The notes under the pieces are model-generated. The model searched no databases and had not been told where the DNA came from. It saw only the letters and a program-made list of their open reading frames with translations. From Salinibacterium sp. UTAS2018 (GTDB lineage Bacteria; Actinomycetota; Actinomycetes; Actinomycetales; Microbacteriaceae): DNA of 64,000 nt. The DNA lies in contig NZ_CP035375.1 of NCBI RefSeq assembly GCF_004118935.1, positions 1,240,001 through 1,304,000 on the forward strand. The letters are read 5' to 3'. The position numbers were made by a program, and so were the translations under genes. Positions 61,334-64,000 of the stretch are shown piece after piece (the stretch's first letter is position 1; each line of letters opens with the position of its first letter).

Positions 61334-61918
61334 ATGGAAATGGCTGATTTTCGTTCTGAGTCGAGCTTGGGCGCTCGTATTCGAACCGCCCGACGCGCCC
61401 GCGGATTACGGACAGCACGGGACCTCGCCGACGCGATCGTGGGCGGCACACTGTCAGAGGCGATCATCGAGAACATCGAGACAGGGCGAAAAGTCTCCCT
61501 TGACGTCAGCCAGCTCTTGAATATCGCCATGGCTCTTCGGGTTCCCCTGAGCTATCTTCTCGCGCCTCTTGGCGAACCGGAGCGCCCCCTCGATCTACCG
61601 AACTTGAGTCAAGCGTTTGAGGGAATGACTGCGATTGAATTCGACTCGTGGCTAACGGCGTCGAAGGACGGCAGCTATCGACCCGAATCAATAGAAGAAC
61701 GTAACGCCACCTCAGAATTGCAAGCACTTCGCGAGTGGTCCGCGCTGACGCGCGAAGTTGCGCGGTTGCAGACGATGTTCGAGTTAGAGACGGCGACCAT
61801 GTCATCAGCGGACGCAGGTGACGCGCTGCTTCGCACCACGGAAGCCCGTCTAGTCGATGCGCGACGTGAGTCTGCCCGGCTCGCCAGCTACTTGGAATCA
61901 GCCGGCTGGAAGCTCTAG
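61334..61918 (+). CDS. XRE-family transcriptional regulator
   Basis: 194 residues. N-terminal Cro/C1 HTH (about 8-70): SLGARIRTARRARGLRTARDLADAIVGGTLSEAIIENIETGRKVSLDVSQLLNIAMALRVPLSYLLAP; C-terminal coiled coil (about 115-190). Probably represses its own promoter and the divergent HTH-Rep-ParA operon, and so may control ICE excision. ATG at 61334; Met at 61340 also possible. Confidence 0.85.
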   Translation: MEMADFRSESSLGARIRTARRARGLRTARDLADAIVGGTLSEAIIENIETGRKVSLDVSQLLNIAMALRVPLSYLLAPLGEPERPLDLPNLSQAFEGMTAIEFDSWLTASKDGSYRPESIEERNATSELQALREWSALTREVARLQTMFELETATMSSADAGDALLRTTEARLVDARRESARLASYLESAGWKL

Positions 61919-62036
61919 CCGCGGCAAATCGCATCGATTTGTTGCGTCGATAGCGTCCTTACGAATTTCAATATCCTGGCCGGCCCAAGAGCTTAACCGA
62001 TTCGATCTGTTAACCCAACTGCCGTTTGGAGTGACC

Positions 62037-63143
62037 GTGGGTTCGATAACCGCATACGAGACAGCGGCGGGAAAGCGGTACCGCGTACGATATCGCAAGC
62101 CCAACCGCGCGCAGACTGACAAACGCGGGTTCAAGACTAAGCGCGATGCCGAGCTGTTTCTTGCAGCTACAGAGGTGCGCAAGGCCACTGGCGAATTTAT
62201 CGACGCTACAGCGAGCCGCATCGCGATAAGTGAACTCGGAGTCGCCTGGCTACAGGCTCAAGCACATCTCAAACCCAGCTCGTTCGCAGTGGTCGAGGTA
62301 GCGTGGCGCGTCCACGTCGCGCCGCAGTGGGGCTCACGAATGCTTGGCGAGATCCGCCATAGTGAGGTGCAAGCATGGGTCAGCGAACTTGCGTCAAGGA
62401 AGAGCGCTACCGTGGTGATTCGTGCGTACGGGGTACTCGCGGGAATTATCGACGTTGCGGTTAAGGATCGCAGGCTACCTTCGAATCCAGCTCGTGGAGC
62501 CAACCTGCCTAGAAAAACGGGCAAAGAGCGTCACTATCTCACGCACCAACAGGTGCAACTTCTCGCGACCGAGTCTCGACACAACGGGACTCTAGTCCTG
62601 TTCCTGGCGTATACGGGCTTGCGATGGGGTGAAGCCGTCGGACTCAGGGTTCGAAGCGTCGACATGACTCGACGCCGCGTGCTCGTCCAGGCAAACGCAG
62701 TGAACGTGAGAGGCACGATCATTGCGGGTACACCTAAGAACCACGAAGCCCGAAGCGTCCCATTTCCGGAGTTCCTTGCCAGACCGCTCGCGCGACTATG
62801 TCTAGAAAAGACGAGAGAGCAGCTTGTGTTCGGGGACGGTGACGCATATTTATCCACGCCAACTCCCAATGACGGCTGGTTCTACGGTGCTCGAAAGCGA
62901 GCGTGCCTATTAGATGCAAATTTCCCGCCCAACCTCACTCTTCACGATCTAAGGCACACCGCAGCTTCACTGGCGATCTCTGCAAGCGCCAATGTCAAGT
63001 CGGTGCAGAGAATGCTCGGACATGCGTCCGCCGCGATGACTCTCGACACCTACGCCGACCTTTTCGACGATGACCTAGACGCTGTCGCCACCGCCTTAGA
63101 TCGCGCGAGAGCCGAAGGACTGTCGGTTCTTCCGACGCACTAG
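62037..63143 (+). CDS. int: Tyrosine-type site-specific integrase
   Basis: 368 residues. N-terminal arm-binding domain (GSITAYETAAGKRYRVRYRKPN), core-binding (SELGVAWLQAQAH to about residue 160), catalytic domain with Arg in AYTGLRWGEAVGL (about 195), HDLRHTAASLA (about 303), QRMLGHASAAMTLDTYADLF with catalytic Tyr (about 339). Inserts the ICE at the tRNA-Arg(CCT) 3' end, 386 bp from the intact tRNA. GTG at 62037 is preferred: GGAG lies 5 nt upstream; a 428-codon reading from 61857 overlaps the XRE gene. Confidence 0.92.
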   Translation: MGSITAYETAAGKRYRVRYRKPNRAQTDKRGFKTKRDAELFLAATEVRKATGEFIDATASRIAISELGVAWLQAQAHLKPSSFAVVEVAWRVHVAPQWGSRMLGEIRHSEVQAWVSELASRKSATVVIRAYGVLAGIIDVAVKDRRLPSNPARGANLPRKTGKERHYLTHQQVQLLATESRHNGTLVLFLAYTGLRWGEAVGLRVRSVDMTRRRVLVQANAVNVRGTIIAGTPKNHEARSVPFPEFLARPLARLCLEKTREQLVFGDGDAYLSTPTPNDGWFYGARKRACLLDANFPPNLTLHDLRHTAASLAISASANVKSVQRMLGHASAAMTLDTYADLFDDDLDAVATALDRARAEGLSVLPTH

Positions 63144-63524
63144 TTCTCTTCAAAATTGGGTGAGGATGGATTCCGGCGGAAATTGCTGTCGCACTCGGTC
63201 TCGGTGAGCGACGAAGTGAAGCCACTCTTGGCCGGAAGCCGTGACTATTCCGATGATGCAAATACCTCTGACAGCCGTAGGTTCCCCCACGGCTTTCCAC
63301 GCCCACCAGTCCGCACGTGCTAGAAAATACGGAGCTGAACGCGGTACCTGCGACGAGGTTCTAACCATCACCGTCACGTCTAAGAACTAGGCGTTGGATC
63401 GTTTCCAGTATTGCAAGATCACCGAAACGCTCGTGGAATGTGGGCAAAATGTGGGCAAATCCAGAATATCCACTTAATAAAGGCCCTTGGATCCCAGTGT
63501 TTATAGGGGATTGTCGCGCGAGCA
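63144..63524. other. Gap between int and the right attachment site
   Basis: Contains a possible 75-codon minus-strand frame at 63150-63377 (RADWWAWKAVGEPTAVRGICIIG) with no recognised domain or ribosome site (confidence about 0.3). At 63439-63459 lie the arm-type repeats TGTGGGCAAAA-TGTGGGCAAA. Confidence 0.4.
63439..63459. repeat. Arm-type integrase repeats, right end
   Basis: Two direct copies of TGTGGGCAAA with 11-bp spacing. GTGGGCAAAATGTGGGCA (63440-63457) is identical to 32601-32618, on the other side of the element, and lies 68 bp from the right att core (103 bp on the left). Confidence 0.65.
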
Positions 63525-63554
63525 GAAAGTGCCCCTGGAGGGATTCGAACCCCC
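63525..63554. repeat. attR: Right attachment site of the ICE
   Basis: 30 bp identical to 32469-32498, overlapping the 3' end of the intact tRNA-Arg(CCT) gene at 63530-63601. The element between the repeats is 31,086 bp counted from the first base of the left copy to the last of the right. Confidence 0.93.
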
Positions 63555-63601
63555 AACCTGCTCCTTAGGACGGAGTTGCTCTTCCGTTGAGCTACAGAGG
63601 C
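63530..63601 (-). tRNA. tRNA-Arg(CCT), intact integration target
   Basis: Minus-strand cloverleaf of 72 nt: acceptor GCCTCTG with CAGGGGC (with a T-G pair), D arm GCTC...GAGC, anticodon loop GTCCTAA (anticodon CCT), T arm GGGGG-TTCGAAT-CCCTC with wobble, discriminator A. The 27-43 pair is a mismatch. Its 3' 25 nt form the ICE att core, so the gene is regenerated after integration. Confidence 0.88.
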
Positions 63602-63682
63602 TGGCGATTCGAGTGTAGCGGAGAGCTCTGGCCGCAAACGGCACACCAGCCACCTCTCAAGGAAAGTCAGTATCGTCAGCTC

Positions 63683-64000
63683 ATGATGTCACTGAGCGGA
63701 TTATCAATTCTCGTTGTTGGGTCATCGGGAGGCCTAGGTTCAGCGATCTCGCGATGCTTAGCCGACGAAGGCGCCCGCCTCACTCTTCACGCGCGGTCAG
63801 AAGCATCGAGCACCGCGACCGCCGCGCTCGGTACTTCTGTGTATGCAGACCTGCGTGATCCGGCTGCTGCCGGCGCACTGGTGGCTGCGGCGCTAGACGC
63901 TTACGGGCAGCTCGACGGCGTCGTTAACGCCGCAGGGCTGGTTGCCTTCGGACCGGCGGCGCTCGCCTCCGTCGACACCGTCGATGACCTCTTTGCCGTC
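63683..64000 (+). CDS. SDR-family oxidoreductase, N-terminal part (runs off right edge)
   Basis: About 106 codons in view. Rossmann N terminus LSILVVGSSGGLGSAISRCLADEGARLTLHAR (the TGxxxGxG-type loop as GSSGGLG), DLRDPAAAGALVAAALDAYGQLDGVVNAAG (the NNAG motif as NAAG). The catalytic Ser-Tyr-Lys is beyond the window. Substrate unknown. ATG at 63683 or 63686. Confidence 0.87.
   Translation, partial: MMSLSGLSILVVGSSGGLGSAISRCLADEGARLTLHARSEASSTATAALGTSVYADLRDPAAAGALVAAALDAYGQLDGVVNAAGLVAFGPAALASVDTVDDLFAV

Noticed and set aside
1..64000. CRISPR array, rRNA operon or prophage structural genes
   Set aside because: No repeat-spacer pattern, no rRNA signature and no capsid, tail or terminase genes were seen.

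Overview
The window is about 64 kb of chromosome from a high-GC actinobacterium, most likely a member of the Microbacteriaceae. This rests on actinobacterial-type genes (split acyl-CoA carboxylase with an epsilon subunit, a SepX/GlpR-like protein, FmdB, a GAF-LuxR RamA-like regulator) and on gene order. No rRNA is present, so the genus cannot be fixed.

Region 1 (1-11.6 kb): 3' part of a UDP-glucose dehydrogenase (minus strand), PH-domain protein, biotin ligase birA, acyl-CoA carboxylase beta and epsilon subunits, a maf-like nucleotide pyrophosphatase and the biotin carboxylase/BCCP alpha subunit. These form the usual actinobacterial birA-accD-accE-maf-accA locus. It is interrupted by a hairpin-rich non-coding block (about 4.26-4.56 kb), a NarL-type response regulator/kinase pair with a third, degenerate kinase-like membrane protein, and an RNA uridine methyltransferase. 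A tRNA-Ala(CGC) follows accA.

Region 2 (11.7-32.3 kb): an acetate/propionate module (RamA-like regulator divergent from a PrpE-like ligase, DUF485 protein and ActP symporter), then sepX/glpR-rimJ-galU opposite fthC, fmdB, mscL, a very large helicase-like protein with altered ATPase motifs, a coiled-coil membrane protein, a cysteine-free HesB-like protein, nhaA, pdxH, amtB with tandem GlnR-like boxes upstream, and a surface protein with a proline-threonine stalk and an LAATG-type anchor.

Region 3 (32,469-63,554): an integrative and conjugative element (ICE) of about 31 kb in the 3' end of tRNA-Arg(CCT). It is bounded by identical 30-bp direct repeats. It encodes a tyrosine integrase, excisionase-like HTH proteins, a T4SS operon (VirB8-like candidate, M23 peptidase, DUF6112-like, TrbL, SCO6880-like, VirB4, ParA-like, VirD4, HNH, DUF4913), a MobF relaxase-helicase with a candidate oriT, a decayed helicase/methylase remnant, and a maintenance module (ParA, RHH ParB-like, candidate centromere repeats, Rep-like wHTH protein, XRE regulator with a repeated operator). 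Cargo includes a serine resolvase with a res-like site, lipoproteins, a CPBP protease, a PadR/membrane protein pair, a DUF2599 secreted protein, an SRAP (HMCES-type) protein and a DprA-like protein. Two unannotated 27-28 residue proteins ending in CxxC, divergently transcribed and conserved at protein level, lie next to the DprA-like operon. The left end also carries a second, diverged copy of the attachment-arm sequence.

Region 4 (63.53-64 kb): intact tRNA-Arg(CCT) and the 5' part of an SDR oxidoreductase, where normal chromosome resumes.
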